From Arthrobacter_H sp030452125 (lineage in GTDB: Bacteria > Actinomycetota > Actinomycetes > Actinomycetales > Micrococcaceae), in the NCBI GenBank assembly GCA_052379645.1, contig JBQSYU010000015.1: DNA of 64,000 nt. The stretch is one strand, 5' to 3'. Positions 25,805 to 34,416 of this stretch are shown piece by piece (position 1 is the first letter of the stretch; each line of letters starts with the position of its first letter). The notes below the pieces were generated by a model. The model had not been told where the DNA came from, ran no database searches, and saw nothing but the letters and a program-made list of their open reading frames with translations. The translations under genes and the position numbers were made by a program.

Positions 25805-27815
25805 AGTACAAGAGGTGGTCGCCCTCCTGGATCAGGCGGTCGAACGCATGGGCGGGGAAAGCAGGCCCGGACAGCATGAGATGACCAAACAGGTCGTGGA
25901 GGCCTTCGAAAGCGGAAAGCACCTCCTGGTGCAGGCCGGCACCGGGACGGGTAAATCGCTGGCCTATCTGGTTCCGGCGATCGCCCACGCCCTCGAAGCA
26001 GATAAACCGGTGGTCGTCTCCACCGCGACCTTGGCCCTGCAGGCCCAGATCGTCGGTCGGGACGTTCCCCGGCTCCTGGAGAACCTGGATGACGAGCTGC
26101 CGCGGCACCTGGATGTCGCCCTGGCCAAGGGGCGATCGAACTATGTCTGCAAGTACAAGCTGGGAGGCGGCTACCCCGACGAGGATGAAGGGGCGCTCTT
26201 CGCGTTGGGCGATGACGGGGCGGCCCGCCCGTTGACCGCCGGCACGGGGCCCACTTCGGCACTGGGCCAGGAAGTCGTTCGCGTACGCGAATGGGCCGAG
26301 GAAACCGAATCGGGGGACCGGGACGATCTCGTCCCGGGGGTCAGCGAACGTGCCTGGCGGCAGGTCTCCGTCAGTGCCATGGACTGCCTCGGTGCCCAGC
26401 GGTGCCCGATGGCCGAGGAATGCTTCAGCGAACTGGCCCGCAAGAAGGCCGGCGATGCCGACATCGTGATCACCAACCACGCCTTGCTGGCCGTCTCGGC
26501 GTTCGAGGGATTGGCGGTGCTGCCGGAATTTGACACGGTGATCATCGACGAGGCCCATGAACTCCAGGACCGGGTCACCAATTCGGTGACCCGCCCCATC
26601 TCGGCAGCGCTGGTTGCCGCCGCGGCCACCGCGACCCGCAGAAACTGCAAAGGCGTCGCTGTCGAAGCCCTCAACCAGGCGGGTAAGACCCTGTCCGACT
26701 CCCTGGAGGGAGTGCCGACCGGGCTGCTGCCCAAGGGGCTGAACGAAGAGCAGGTCGCCGCCATCGCCGCCGTGCGCGAAGCGGCGCGTACGGCCCTGTC
26801 CGACTCGAAACCGGGGAATGGCGAAACCGCTGACGGCGGACGCCAGATGGCCCGCTCGCAGTTGATGTATCTGCAGGAACAGTGCGAACGCCTCGATGGA
26901 CCCGCCGATGAACGCGAGGTCGTCTGGATATCCCGCCAAGGCAACTTCACCCCGGGGGCCGGTTACAGCGCCCCGGATGACTCGGCCCCCGCGACGATCA
27001 ATGTCGCTCCACTGTCGGTGGCCGGCAAATTACGTGAGGGCCTCTTCGACGGCCGCACGGTCGTCCTGACCTCCGCGACCCTGGCCATAGGTGCTGCCTT
27101 CGAACCGGTGGCCGGATCGTTGGGGCTGCTCGGCGAGGGGGCTCCCGCGTGGACGGGCATCGATGTCGGTAGCCCCTTTGACTATGCCCGGCAGGGGATG
27201 CTCTATGTTGCGCGGCATCTGCCCAAACCATCGCGAAACGTATCGACCGAGGCCCTGGATGAGCTCGCCGACCTGATCGGGGCCTCCGGCGGGGGAGTAC
27301 TGGCATTGTTCTCCTCCCGGCGGGCCGCCGAGGAGGCCGCCGAAGCGCTGCGGCCACGGGTGGACCCGGAGATCCTCTGCCAGGGCGAGTCGAGCATGTC
27401 CACGTTGGTCCGGCAGTTCGCCGATGAACGCGATACCTGCCTGTTCGGGACCATGACCCTCTGGCAGGGAGTCGACGTGCCGGGTCAGTCATGCCGGGTG
27501 GTGGTCATCGACAGGATCCCTTTCCCACGCCCCGACGACCCGCTGTCCACGGCACGCAGCCGCGACGTTGCCCGACATGGGGGCAACGGTTTCATGGCCG
27601 TCTCCGCCTCCCATGCAGCAGTCCGTCTGGCCCAGGGGGCAGGCCGGTTGATCCGTTCCACGGGGGACCGTGGCGTGGTGGCCGTCTTGGATTCACGGCT
27701 GGCCACCGAACGCTATGGAAACTACCTGCGTGCGTCGCTGCCCCCGATGTGGTCGACCACGGACAAGGACGTCGTGCTGGGGTCGCTGAGGCGTCTGGCG
27801 GCGAGCGAGGACTAG
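25797..27815 (+). CDS. DinG/XPD-like ATP-dependent DNA helicase
   Basis: Superfamily 2 iron-sulfur helicase of 672 residues. Walker A is QAGTGTGKSLAYLVP and the DEAH box is VIIDEAHEL. Four cysteines are placed for a 4Fe-4S cluster: one in NYVCKYK, then MDCLGAQ, and RCPMAEEC. Motif VI is the AQGAGRLIRSTGDRG segment. It starts inside the end of hflX, so it is translationally coupled to it. No LexA box lies directly upstream, unlike E. coli dinG. The role in resolving D-loops or R-loops is inferred from the family. Confidence 0.9.
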   Translation: MAEVQEVVALLDQAVERMGGESRPGQHEMTKQVVEAFESGKHLLVQAGTGTGKSLAYLVPAIAHALEADKPVVVSTATLALQAQIVGRDVPRLLENLDDELPRHLDVALAKGRSNYVCKYKLGGGYPDEDEGALFALGDDGAARPLTAGTGPTSALGQEVVRVREWAEETESGDRDDLVPGVSERAWRQVSVSAMDCLGAQRCPMAEECFSELARKKAGDADIVITNHALLAVSAFEGLAVLPEFDTVIIDEAHELQDRVTNSVTRPISAALVAAAATATRRNCKGVAVEALNQAGKTLSDSLEGVPTGLLPKGLNEEQVAAIAAVREAARTALSDSKPGNGETADGGRQMARSQLMYLQEQCERLDGPADEREVVWISRQGNFTPGAGYSAPDDSAPATINVAPLSVAGKLREGLFDGRTVVLTSATLAIGAAFEPVAGSLGLLGEGAPAWTGIDVGSPFDYARQGMLYVARHLPKPSRNVSTEALDELADLIGASGGGVLALFSSRRAAEEAAEALRPRVDPEILCQGESSMSTLVRQFADERDTCLFGTMTLWQGVDVPGQSCRVVVIDRIPFPRPDDPLSTARSRDVARHGGNGFMAVSASHAAVRLAQGAGRLIRSTGDRGVVAVLDSRLATERYGNYLRASLPPMWSTTDKDVVLGSLRRLAASED

Positions 27816-27822
27816 ACATGAA

Positions 27823-27852
27823 AGGAGGGCCCGTCCGCGGACGGGCCCTCCT
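27823..27852. terminator. Perfect palindromic terminator between the helicase gene and lexA
   Basis: A 30-bp perfect palindrome with arm AGGAGGGCCCGTCC. On the minus strand it is followed by TTTC and would end lexA; on the plus strand no T run follows, but it can still stop the helicase transcript. Confidence 0.75.
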
Positions 27853-27868
27853 GGAAGTACACCGCGGC

Positions 27869-28603
27869 CTAGATCGAACGCATCACCGAAACGACCTTGC
27901 CCATGACGGTGGCATGATCGCCCAGGATCGGCTCGTACTGGCGGTTCTGTGGCAGCAGCCACGTGTGGCCGTCGCGCTGCCTGAAGGTCTTCACCGTGGC
28001 CTCGTCATCGAGCAGCGCCGCGACGACATCGCCGTTCTCCGCATGTTGCTGACGGCGGACGACGACCCAGTCCCCGTCACAGATGGCTGCCTCGACCATC
28101 GAATCCCCGCTGACCTTGAGCATGAACAGTTCACCGTGCCCGACGAGTTGGCGTGGCAATGACATGACATCCTCGACCGCCTGGTCCGCCAGGATTGGTC
28201 CACCGGCGGCGATGCGGCCCACCAGCGGAACCCGGGCCACCTCGTCGGAATCATCCGAGTCCACCACGGTCAGCCGGGGCCGAAGCTGCTCCGGTTCCCG
28301 CGGGGCGGGAGCCGGCTGCGAGGCCTCCGGGGTCCCGGTGACCTCGGGGGCCAGCGGGCGCAGGATCTCCATGGCCCGGGGGCGGCGTGGATCCCTCCGG
28401 ATGTAGCCGAGCTTCTCCAGCTGGGCGAGCTGGTGGGTGACGCTGGACAAGCTCGCCAGCCCGACCGTATCGCCGATTTCGCGCATGGACGGCGGATACC
28501 CCTTGGCGGTCACGGCCTCCTGGATGGTTTCCAGGATCCGCCTCTGCCGGACAGTCAACCCCTTCGGTGCCTTCTTCGGCGCCGGATTCTCCGCTGAGCT
28601 CAT
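27869..28603 (-). CDS. lexA: SOS repressor LexA
   Basis: Transcriptional repressor of the SOS regulon, 244 residues from ATG 28603. The N-terminal winged helix-turn-helix has PPSMREIGDTVGLASLSSVT. The autocleavage site is Ala133-Gly134 in GRIAAGGP. The catalytic serine is Ser168 in KVSGDSM and the lysine is Lys205 in ATVKTF. A Pro/Glu-rich linker of about 30 residues separates the domains. The gene is divergent from a LysM protein, with a LexA box at 28791-28806, which implies a leader of up to about 180 nt and autoregulation. Confidence 0.95.
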   Translation of the reverse strand: MSSAENPAPKKAPKGLTVRQRRILETIQEAVTAKGYPPSMREIGDTVGLASLSSVTHQLAQLEKLGYIRRDPRRPRAMEILRPLAPEVTGTPEASQPAPAPREPEQLRPRLTVVDSDDSDEVARVPLVGRIAAGGPILADQAVEDVMSLPRQLVGHGELFMLKVSGDSMVEAAICDGDWVVVRRQQHAENGDVVAALLDDEATVKTFRQRDGHTWLLPQNRQYEPILGDHATVMGKVVSVMRSI

Positions 28604-28790
28604 GATCCATCCCGTCCTGGTAAATCGCCGGCGTACCGGGGCTGTGCGCAATGTGTCGGATGCAACTGGTGGACTCTCATCCATCCAGCCGATGTCTTCC
28701 ACTCTAGGGCAGTCACGGACTTCATTCAAAGATTTATTCGAACGTGTCTCGACAATCTTCGTACATAGATGCTAAAAATGAGATAGAAGT

Positions 28791-28806
28791 TCGAATATGA
28801 GTTCGA
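28791..28806. promoter_or_regulatory. LexA (SOS) box between lexA and the LysM gene
   Basis: TCGAATATGAGTTCGA differs from TCGAAC-N4-GTTCGA at one position and lies in the shared divergent region, so it can control both genes. Confidence 0.82.
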
Positions 28807-28866
28807 AGATCGGGTTCGACACCCGCAACGAGAACCCGCTTCGGCGGACAACAGGAAGGTCAGACC

Positions 28867-29265
28867 ATGGCGCAGATCGCACTCGCAGCCCCGGTGTCCC
28901 TCAAGGCGGACTCCGTTCCGACCACCGCCCCGGCCCATGCCTCCACCCCTCGGGGCCGGCTGGAGCTGACGCGCCGGGGGCGCTTCATCCTTATTGGCCT
29001 GCCGGTCATGCTGGCAGCCACCGCCCTGCTCGTCCTCGCTGGCATCTTCACCGCCCCGGTCATGGCCTCGGACGCATCGGATACGACCGCGGTGGAAGCC
29101 ACGACCGTCTCCGTCATGGAGGGCGACACGGTCTGGGCGCTGGCCGAGGAGTTCGCCCCGCAGCGCGACCGCCGTGACGTCATGGCGGAAATCACGGAAA
29201 TGAACGACCTGAACGGATCGGTCCTCGTCCCGGGCCAGGAGATCTTCGTCCCCACGGGCGATTAG
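28867..29265 (+). CDS. LysM-domain membrane protein, candidate SOS cell-division inhibitor
   Basis: A 132-residue protein with a short cytoplasmic N-terminus, one membrane helix (about residues 42-66, LIGLPVMLAATALLVLAG) and an external LysM domain (TTVSVMEGDTVWALAEEF ... LVPGQEIFVP, about 79-130). It is divergent from lexA behind a shared LexA box, the arrangement of YneA in Bacillus, DivS in Corynebacterium and Rv2719c in Mycobacterium, which are SOS division inhibitors or wall-active proteins. The specific activity here is inferred from that context. AGGAAGG precedes the ATG. Confidence 0.8.
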   Translation: MAQIALAAPVSLKADSVPTTAPAHASTPRGRLELTRRGRFILIGLPVMLAATALLVLAGIFTAPVMASDASDTTAVEATTVSVMEGDTVWALAEEFAPQRDRRDVMAEITEMNDLNGSVLVPGQEIFVPTGD

Positions 29266-29320
29266 GCCCGCTTTATGACCCTGTCACCCGGTCCGATTCC
29301 CGACTGCGGGGCACGGGCAA

Positions 29321-29326
29321 TAGAAT
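29321..29326 (+). promoter_or_regulatory. Putative -10 box for leaderless hisC
   Basis: TAGAAT is spaced 6 nt from GTG 29333; no Shine-Dalgarno is seen. Confidence 0.5.
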
Positions 29327-29332
29327 GGGGTC

Positions 29333-30463
29333 GTGAGTGATCAGCTGGAACGACTGGCCAAATTGCCCCTGCGTGAAAACCTGCGTGGCATCGAACCCTA
29401 CGGCGCACCGCAACTGGACGTGCCCATCCTGTTGAACGTCAACGAGAACACCCATCCGTTGCCCGAGGCAGTAAGCCGGGCCATCTCCGAAGAGGTCAGT
29501 GCCGCCGCTGCGTCCCTGAACCGTTACCCGGATCGTGAATTCACCGAACTCCGCGAACGCCTCGCCGACTATTTGGGACACGGGCTGGATGCGGCGAACA
29601 TGTGGGCCGCCAACGGATCCAACGAGGTCCTGCAGCAGATCCTCCAGGCCTTCGGAGGGCCGGGACGCACCGTGATGAGCTTCCCGCCCACGTATTCGAT
29701 GTACCCGTTGCTGGCCAGCGGGACCGACACCACCTACCTCGCCGGAGAGCGGAGCGGTGACTTCGGACTCAGCGCGCGATCCGCAGCGGACCAGGTCACG
29801 GAGGCGGCGCCGGATATCGTGATCCTCTGTTCGCCGAACAACCCGACGGGTACCGCCCTGGGACTGGACGTCGTGGAAGCGGTATACGAGGCAGGGCGTG
29901 CCAGCCAGGCGATCGTCATCGTCGATGAGGCCTACGCCGAATTCGCACTCAGCGGGACCGGATCCGCGCTGACACTGCTGCCCGGCCGCGAACGACTGAT
30001 CGTCACCCGGACCATGAGCAAGGCCTTCGCGCTGGCCGGGGCCCGGCTGGGCTATCTCGCGGCGGCCCCGGAAATCGCCGATGCGCTGCGCCTGGTCCGT
30101 CTGCCTTACCACCTCTCGGCCGTCACCCAAGCCACCGCCAATGCCGCCTTGAAACAGGTCGATGCGCTGCTGGCCACGGTCGAGGACATCAAGGGCCAAC
30201 GCGACAGGATCGTCCGCGAACTCACCCGGTTGGGGTTGGAACCGGCAGTCAGTGACTCCAATTTCGTCTTTTTCGGCGGGCTCGAGCATTCCCGTGCCAT
30301 CTGGCAGGGTCTGCTCGAGGCCGGGGTACTCATCCGAGATGTGGGCATCGCCGGTCATCTGCGGGTCACCGCTGGAACCGAGACCGAGACGACCGCATTC
30401 CTCCAGGCCTTGGAGGGCCTCCTGAGCCCCGCCGCGGATACCGGCACCGGGCACGACAGCTAG
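29333..30463 (+). CDS. hisC: Histidinol-phosphate aminotransferase HisC
   Basis: PLP-dependent transaminase of histidine biosynthesis, 376 residues from GTG. Features are NVNENTHPLPEAV near the N-terminus, AANGSNEVLQQILQAF, the CSPNNPTGTALG loop, the VIVDEAYAEF aspartate, and the Schiff-base lysine in TMSKAFALAGARLGYL. It opens a his cluster with hisB, hisH and priA. hisD, which often precedes hisC, is not present here. Confidence 0.94.
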   Translation: MSDQLERLAKLPLRENLRGIEPYGAPQLDVPILLNVNENTHPLPEAVSRAISEEVSAAAASLNRYPDREFTELRERLADYLGHGLDAANMWAANGSNEVLQQILQAFGGPGRTVMSFPPTYSMYPLLASGTDTTYLAGERSGDFGLSARSAADQVTEAAPDIVILCSPNNPTGTALGLDVVEAVYEAGRASQAIVIVDEAYAEFALSGTGSALTLLPGRERLIVTRTMSKAFALAGARLGYLAAAPEIADALRLVRLPYHLSAVTQATANAALKQVDALLATVEDIKGQRDRIVRELTRLGLEPAVSDSNFVFFGGLEHSRAIWQGLLEAGVLIRDVGIAGHLRVTAGTETETTAFLQALEGLLSPAADTGTGHDS

Positions 30464-30466
30464 ACT
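30461..30466 (+). promoter_or_regulatory. Possible internal promoter for hisB
   Basis: TAGACT starts with the hisC stop codon TAG; it lies 55 nt before the hisB ATG, which has its own GAAGGA ribosome site. Confidence 0.3.
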
Positions 30467-30521
30467 TAACCTGCGGGCCGCCACCGTCGCCGCCCGCCCC
30501 ACCCACACCGAAGGAATACCC

Positions 30522-31142
30522 ATGTCTGCAGAATTGCTCGGCGGTCGCCGAGCCCGCATGGAGCGTGCCACCAGCGAGTCCACCGTCACCGTCGAACTCG
30601 ACCTGGACGGCACGGGTGTCGCGAACATCAGCACCAGCGTCCCGTTCTACGACCACATGCTCACGGCGCTGGCAAAGCACTCGCTGATCGACCTGACGGT
30701 CCAGGCGACCGGCGACACCCACATCGACGCCCACCACACGGTGGAGGACGTGGCCATCACCATCGGCGAGGTCCTGCGCACCGCCCTGGGCGACAAGGCG
30801 GGGATCCGCCGCTTCGGCGAAGCTTCGGTCCCGCTCGATGAGGCCCTGGCCCACGCGGTCGTCGACATCTCGGGACGGCCCTATCTGGTTCACGGGGGTG
30901 AGCCGGCAGGTCAGGAATACCACTTGATCGGCGGGCACTTCACCGGCTCGCTCACCCGCCACGTCTTCGAATCGATCACGCTGCACGCACAGATCTGCCT
31001 GCACATGCGACTGGTGTCCGGCAGGGACCCGCACCACATCGTCGAAGCGCAGTTCAAGGCCTTCGCCCGCGCCTTGCGCCAGGCCGTGGAACCAGACCCC
31101 CGCAACGCCGGGATGATCCCCTCCACGAAGGGTGCCCTGTAG
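30522..31142 (+). CDS. hisB: Imidazoleglycerol-phosphate dehydratase HisB
   Basis: Monofunctional dehydratase, 206 residues, the sixth step of histidine synthesis. Metal-binding motifs are GDTHIDAHHTVEDVAI and ESITLHAQICLHMRLVSGRDPHHIVEA; VPFYDHMLTALAKHS and HAVVDISGRPYLV are also typical. The histidinol-phosphatase domain of enterobacterial HisB is absent, as expected in Actinomycetota. It abuts hisH with no gap. Confidence 0.96.
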   Translation: MSAELLGGRRARMERATSESTVTVELDLDGTGVANISTSVPFYDHMLTALAKHSLIDLTVQATGDTHIDAHHTVEDVAITIGEVLRTALGDKAGIRRFGEASVPLDEALAHAVVDISGRPYLVHGGEPAGQEYHLIGGHFTGSLTRHVFESITLHAQICLHMRLVSGRDPHHIVEAQFKAFARALRQAVEPDPRNAGMIPSTKGAL

Positions 31143-31781
31143 ATGGCCGGGCCCCGGATCACCGTGCTGGATTACGGATCGGGCAACATCCGTTCCGCGG
31201 TCCGCGCGCTCGAACACGTCGGAGCCGAAGTCACCCTGAGCAACAAACCGGATGACATTCGTGGGGCCGATGGTCTCGTCGTTCCAGGAGTCGGCGCCTT
31301 CGCCAGCGTGATGAAGGCCCTCGGCGAGGTCGGGGCAGGACCGTTGATCGGGCGCCGGATCGCCGGGGGCCGTCCGGTCCTGGGGATCTGCGTCGGCCAC
31401 CAGGTCTTCTTCGATGAGGGGGTCGAACACGGTATCCGGACCGCCGGTTTCGGGGAATGGCCCGGAACCGTCGAGCGGCTCAAGGCGCCGGTGGTCCCGC
31501 ATATGGGCTGGAACACCGTCACGGCGGCCGAAGGGTCCAGGCTCTTTGCCGGTCTCGAGGACGAGCGGTTCTACTTCGTACACTCCTATGCGGTCCAGCA
31601 TTGGGATTTCCCGGTGGCCCAACCGCGTATGAGCCCCCCGGCAGTGACCTGGTCCGATCACGGGGGCCCCTTCATCGCCGCCGTGGAGAACGGGCCGTTG
31701 TCGGCCGTGCAGTTCCACCCGGAGAAGTCAGGCGAAGCAGGGGCGAAACTGCTATCCAACTGGTTGGGAACCCTGTCCTGA
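31143..31781 (+). CDS. hisH: Imidazole glycerol phosphate synthase glutaminase subunit HisH
   Basis: Class I glutaminase that feeds ammonia to HisF, 212 residues. The nucleophile is the cysteine in LGICVGHQVFF; the catalytic His-Glu pair is in VQFHPEKSG. DYGSGNIRSAVRAL and PGVGAFASVMKAL are standard. The nucleophile loop reads GICVGHQ, where many homologs have GIC(L/V)GMQ; this is likely a tolerated change. Its partner HisF is not in the window. The stop overlaps the next start by 1 nt (TGATG). Confidence 0.94.
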   Translation: MAGPRITVLDYGSGNIRSAVRALEHVGAEVTLSNKPDDIRGADGLVVPGVGAFASVMKALGEVGAGPLIGRRIAGGRPVLGICVGHQVFFDEGVEHGIRTAGFGEWPGTVERLKAPVVPHMGWNTVTAAEGSRLFAGLEDERFYFVHSYAVQHWDFPVAQPRMSPPAVTWSDHGGPFIAAVENGPLSAVQFHPEKSGEAGAKLLSNWLGTLS

Positions 31782-31933
31782 TGTGGAGTCTCATCCTCAT
31801 GGCGGTCGGCGGCATCCTCGCCGGTGGTGCGTTGTCGCTGCGTCAGCAAAAGGCCCATATCTCCTGGATCATCGCGACCTGGGTCCTGGCGGCGATGGCC
31901 CTGCTTTCCGCCTACATCATGACCCTGAAGTAG
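31781..31933 (+). CDS. Small two-helix membrane protein within the his cluster
   Basis: A 50-residue ORF that starts on the last base of the hisH stop (TGATG). It encodes two hydrophobic helices (MWSLILMAVGGILAGGALSL and SWIIATWVLAAMALLSAYIM) joined by a short polar loop (RQQKAHI). The tight coupling and the clean membrane pattern support a real gene. I do not know its function; it may be a small membrane factor carried with the histidine genes. Confidence 0.65.
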   Translation: MWSLILMAVGGILAGGALSLRQQKAHISWIIATWVLAAMALLSAYIMTLK

Positions 31934-32004
31934 TCTTCCCCTCCCGGCAAGACGCCGCGTACCACCCCCCACGACCTATTCGACGAAGACCGGAGAAGAT
32001 CCCC

Positions 32005-32742
32005 GTGACCAGCAACAGCATCCTCGAACTCCTGCCCGCGGTGGACATCGCCGACGGGCAAGCCGTCCGCCTCGTCCAGGGCGAAGCCGGCAGCGAGACC
32101 GGGTACGGTGACCCGCTTGAAGCGGCCCTGGCCTGGCAACAAGACGGCGCCGAGTGGGTGCACCTGGTGGACCTGGACGCCGCATTCGGGAGGGGGAACA
32201 ACACCCAGGCCGTCGCCCGGATTTCCCGTGAACTGGGAATCAAGATCGAACTCTCCGGCGGAATCCGGGACGACGAATCCTTGGAACGGGCGCTGGAATT
32301 CGGCGCCGCCCGGGTCAACCTGGGTACCGCTGCCCTGGAAGCCCCCGACTGGACGGCCCGCGCCATCGCCCGGCACGGAGACAAGATCGCCGTCGGACTC
32401 GATGTGCGGGGAACCACGTTGGCCGGCCGCGGGTGGACCAGCGAAGGGGGAGACCTCTGGGACGTGCTGGCCCGGCTCGAAGACGCCGGATGCGCCCGCT
32501 ACGTCGTGACCGATGTGACCAAGGACGGAACACTGCGCGGTCCGAACGTGGACCTGCTGCGTGAAATGTGCACCCGAACCAGTCGACCCGTGATCGCCTC
32601 CGGCGGGATCTCCAGCCTCGATGACCTGCGCGAACTACGTGCCTTGGTGCCCGACGGGGTCGAGGGCGCAATCGTGGGCAAGGCCCTGTATTCCGGGCAG
32701 TTCACCCTGCCCCAGGCCCTCGACGTCGCCGGCCGGCGGTAG
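32005..32742 (+). CDS. priA: Phosphoribosyl isomerase PriA (HisA/TrpF bifunctional type)
   Basis: TIM-barrel isomerase of 245 residues that converts ProFAR to PRFAR in histidine synthesis; in Actinomycetota the same enzyme usually also acts as TrpF in tryptophan synthesis. Motifs are LLPAVDIADGQAVRLVQGEA, HLVDLDAAFGRGNN, ELSGGIRDDESL, VTDVTKDGTLRGPN and ASGGISSLDDL. GTG 32005 follows GGAGAA. Dual function is inferred from the phylum; trpF cannot be checked here. Confidence 0.92.
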   Translation: MTSNSILELLPAVDIADGQAVRLVQGEAGSETGYGDPLEAALAWQQDGAEWVHLVDLDAAFGRGNNTQAVARISRELGIKIELSGGIRDDESLERALEFGAARVNLGTAALEAPDWTARAIARHGDKIAVGLDVRGTTLAGRGWTSEGGDLWDVLARLEDAGCARYVVTDVTKDGTLRGPNVDLLREMCTRTSRPVIASGGISSLDDLRELRALVPDGVEGAIVGKALYSGQFTLPQALDVAGRR

Positions 32743-32744
32743 CG

Positions 32745-33671
32745 ATGACCGACGGCGCATCCAACGCGGCCGCCAGAACACCCCGCGGGAAAGCTCCCAC
32801 GGACCAGCCGATCGGCCGCCACCTGCCAGGACATATCGAGGCCGCCCTGCTCCGCGCCGGAGAAGCCACCGACTCCGCCGGCCAATCCTGGGCCGGACGG
32901 GATCTGTCGGGCGGGGGAAACCCGCTGCACCACTTCGATGATGACGACGGCACGGCCGACCCCGGCTACCTCGAAGCCATCACCGCGCTGAAGGCCGGCT
33001 CCGGTACCGAACATATGGTCCACGAGGCGTTGGCCCACGCCAGGGTGTTCGTGCCCGTGGTCGCGACCCTGGCCGAAGGGGGCCTCGGGGACCACGGATT
33101 CACCGAAGACAAGGAAGCCGATATGGCGCTGGTGACCATCACCGCCCCTGACGGCCGCCCCGCCCTGCCGGTGTTCAGCAGTGTCGACCGGTTGCAGGCC
33201 TGGCACGGGCAAGCACGCCCCGTGGCCGTCTACGCTCCGCGGGCCGCCTTGTCCGCCGTGGCCGAAAAGGCCCAGCTCCTCGTGATCGACCCCGCGGCAG
33301 AGGCCACCTTCGTCCTGCGACGGCCCGCGATGTGGGCGCTGGCCCAACAGCAGGTGTGGACCCCCAGCTACGCCGACGAGACCCTGCTGCCGCTGCTGCA
33401 GGCCGCGGCCGACGCCGATCCCGCCATCCTCGGGATCACCGCGGCCCCGGGCCGGGGCGTTGCTTCGCGCACCGCCGATGGGACGGTCATGGCCGGGGGA
33501 GGCCCGGGCCCGGAGCTGCGCGTGGAGGTCTCCCTGCGTTCCGGGATGGCCCGTGATGACGTCACCGACACCGTCGAGCGACTGCAACGCACGCTGGGAG
33601 CCGACCCGGAATTCGGTGCCCGGGTCGATTCGTTGGAACTCGGACTCCAGGGACCGCCGGCCCGCGCGTGA
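32745..33671 (+). CDS. SseB-family protein
   Basis: A 308-residue protein starting 2 nt after priA. It matches the SseB N-terminal domain pattern of actinobacterial his clusters: HARVFVPVVATLAEG, ALPVFSSVDRLQAWHG and a region with the expected VIDPAAE segment near residue 185. No signal peptide or membrane helix is seen. The molecular role is unknown; conservation next to priA and before infC is the main clue. Confidence 0.75.
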   Translation: MTDGASNAAARTPRGKAPTDQPIGRHLPGHIEAALLRAGEATDSAGQSWAGRDLSGGGNPLHHFDDDDGTADPGYLEAITALKAGSGTEHMVHEALAHARVFVPVVATLAEGGLGDHGFTEDKEADMALVTITAPDGRPALPVFSSVDRLQAWHGQARPVAVYAPRAALSAVAEKAQLLVIDPAAEATFVLRRPAMWALAQQQVWTPSYADETLLPLLQAAADADPAILGITAAPGRGVASRTADGTVMAGGGPGPELRVEVSLRSGMARDDVTDTVERLQRTLGADPEFGARVDSLELGLQGPPARA

Positions 33672-33719
33672 ACGGCTACGCCACCCGGCGGCAGGGACCC
33701 CCGGGCCGGGCAGCGAAAA

Positions 33720-33747
33720 GGAGGCCGCCACCGGGGTGGCGACCTCC
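33720..33747. terminator. Terminator between the SseB gene and the DUF1844 gene
   Basis: GGAGGCCGCCACC and GGTGGCGACCTCC form a 13-bp stem with one mismatch and a GG loop. On the minus strand TTTTC follows, so it best serves the DUF1844 gene. Confidence 0.75.
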
Positions 33748-33768
33748 CGGGGAATGGTGGTCGAAGCC

Positions 33769-34137
33769 CTAGTTCACGGGCCCGGTGAGTTTCTCGCCGG
33801 GACCCTGTCCCGGGGCATCCGGGTAGTTGGAGGCCTCACGGAAGGCCAGCTGCAAGGAGCGCAGGCCGTCGCGTAGCGGGCCGGCATGCTGGGAGCCGAC
33901 TTCGGGTGCTGCTGCCGTGATCAGACCCGCCAGTGCGGTGATGAGCTTGCGGGCTTCATCCAGGTCCTGCAGGTCTTCCGCGTCTTCGCCTTCGGCGAGT
34001 CCGCACTTCACGGCTGCCGCGCTCATCAGGTGCACGGCTGCGGTGGTAATGACTTCCACGGCCGCTACTTCAGCGATGTCGCGAACCTCGTTGGTCTCGC
34101 CGAAGGTGGCGTCCGGATTGGTTTCAGGGGTACTCAT
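33769..34137 (-). CDS. DUF1844 domain protein
   Basis: A 122-residue acidic protein divergent from infC. DUF1844 features are the DIAEVAAVEVITTAAVHLMS helix, the AAAVKCGLAEG turn and LDEARKLITALAGLI. This family is commonly found beside infC in Actinomycetota, but its function is not known. ATG 34137 gives the family length; the reading frame stays open upstream through the infC region by chance. Confidence 0.8.
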   Translation of the reverse strand: MSTPETNPDATFGETNEVRDIAEVAAVEVITTAAVHLMSAAAVKCGLAEGEDAEDLQDLDEARKLITALAGLITAAAPEVGSQHAGPLRDGLRSLQLAFREASNYPDAPGQGPGEKLTGPVN

Positions 34138-34416
34138 GCTGCTAAGCTTTTCACAGACCGACTGGTTTTGCTGACTCAGCGGATTCCGCCCCACCGGGCG
34201 AAGGATCCGTCGGGAACAACGAAACGAGTATGCAAGTGGAGGCCTACTCCCACCCGCAGTAACCGCTTCAGGTTGCCGGGTCACTTCGGGACGGAACCAC
34301 GGGTTCCGTGGCATGCGCGAGCAGCCGAACCGATTTTCCAGGCCTCCATCTGCCCAGCAGCTGGAGGCCTTCTCTTGTTGCTGGCGGCTTCGAACTACGA
34401 AAAGCAGGAGCGACAC
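34138..34416 (+). promoter_or_regulatory. Structured leader of the infC-rpmI-rplT operon, candidate attenuator
   Basis: A non-coding stretch of 279 nt. It holds TGGAGGCCT at 34237-34245, its complement AGGCCTCCA at 34340-34348, and a second TGGAGGCCT at 34362-34370. The middle element can pair with either copy. Pairing with the near copy makes a 9-bp hairpin followed by the T-rich TTCTCTTGTTG, which looks like a terminator. A separate hairpin (ACGGAACC-ACG-GGTTCCGT, 34291-34309) lies between. The regulator is unknown; L20 controls this operon in Bacillus. Confidence 0.6.

Noticed and set aside
28738..28753. A possible second LexA box (TCGAACGTGTCTCGAC) in the lexA region
   Set aside because: The right half does not match GTTCGA at the required spacing.
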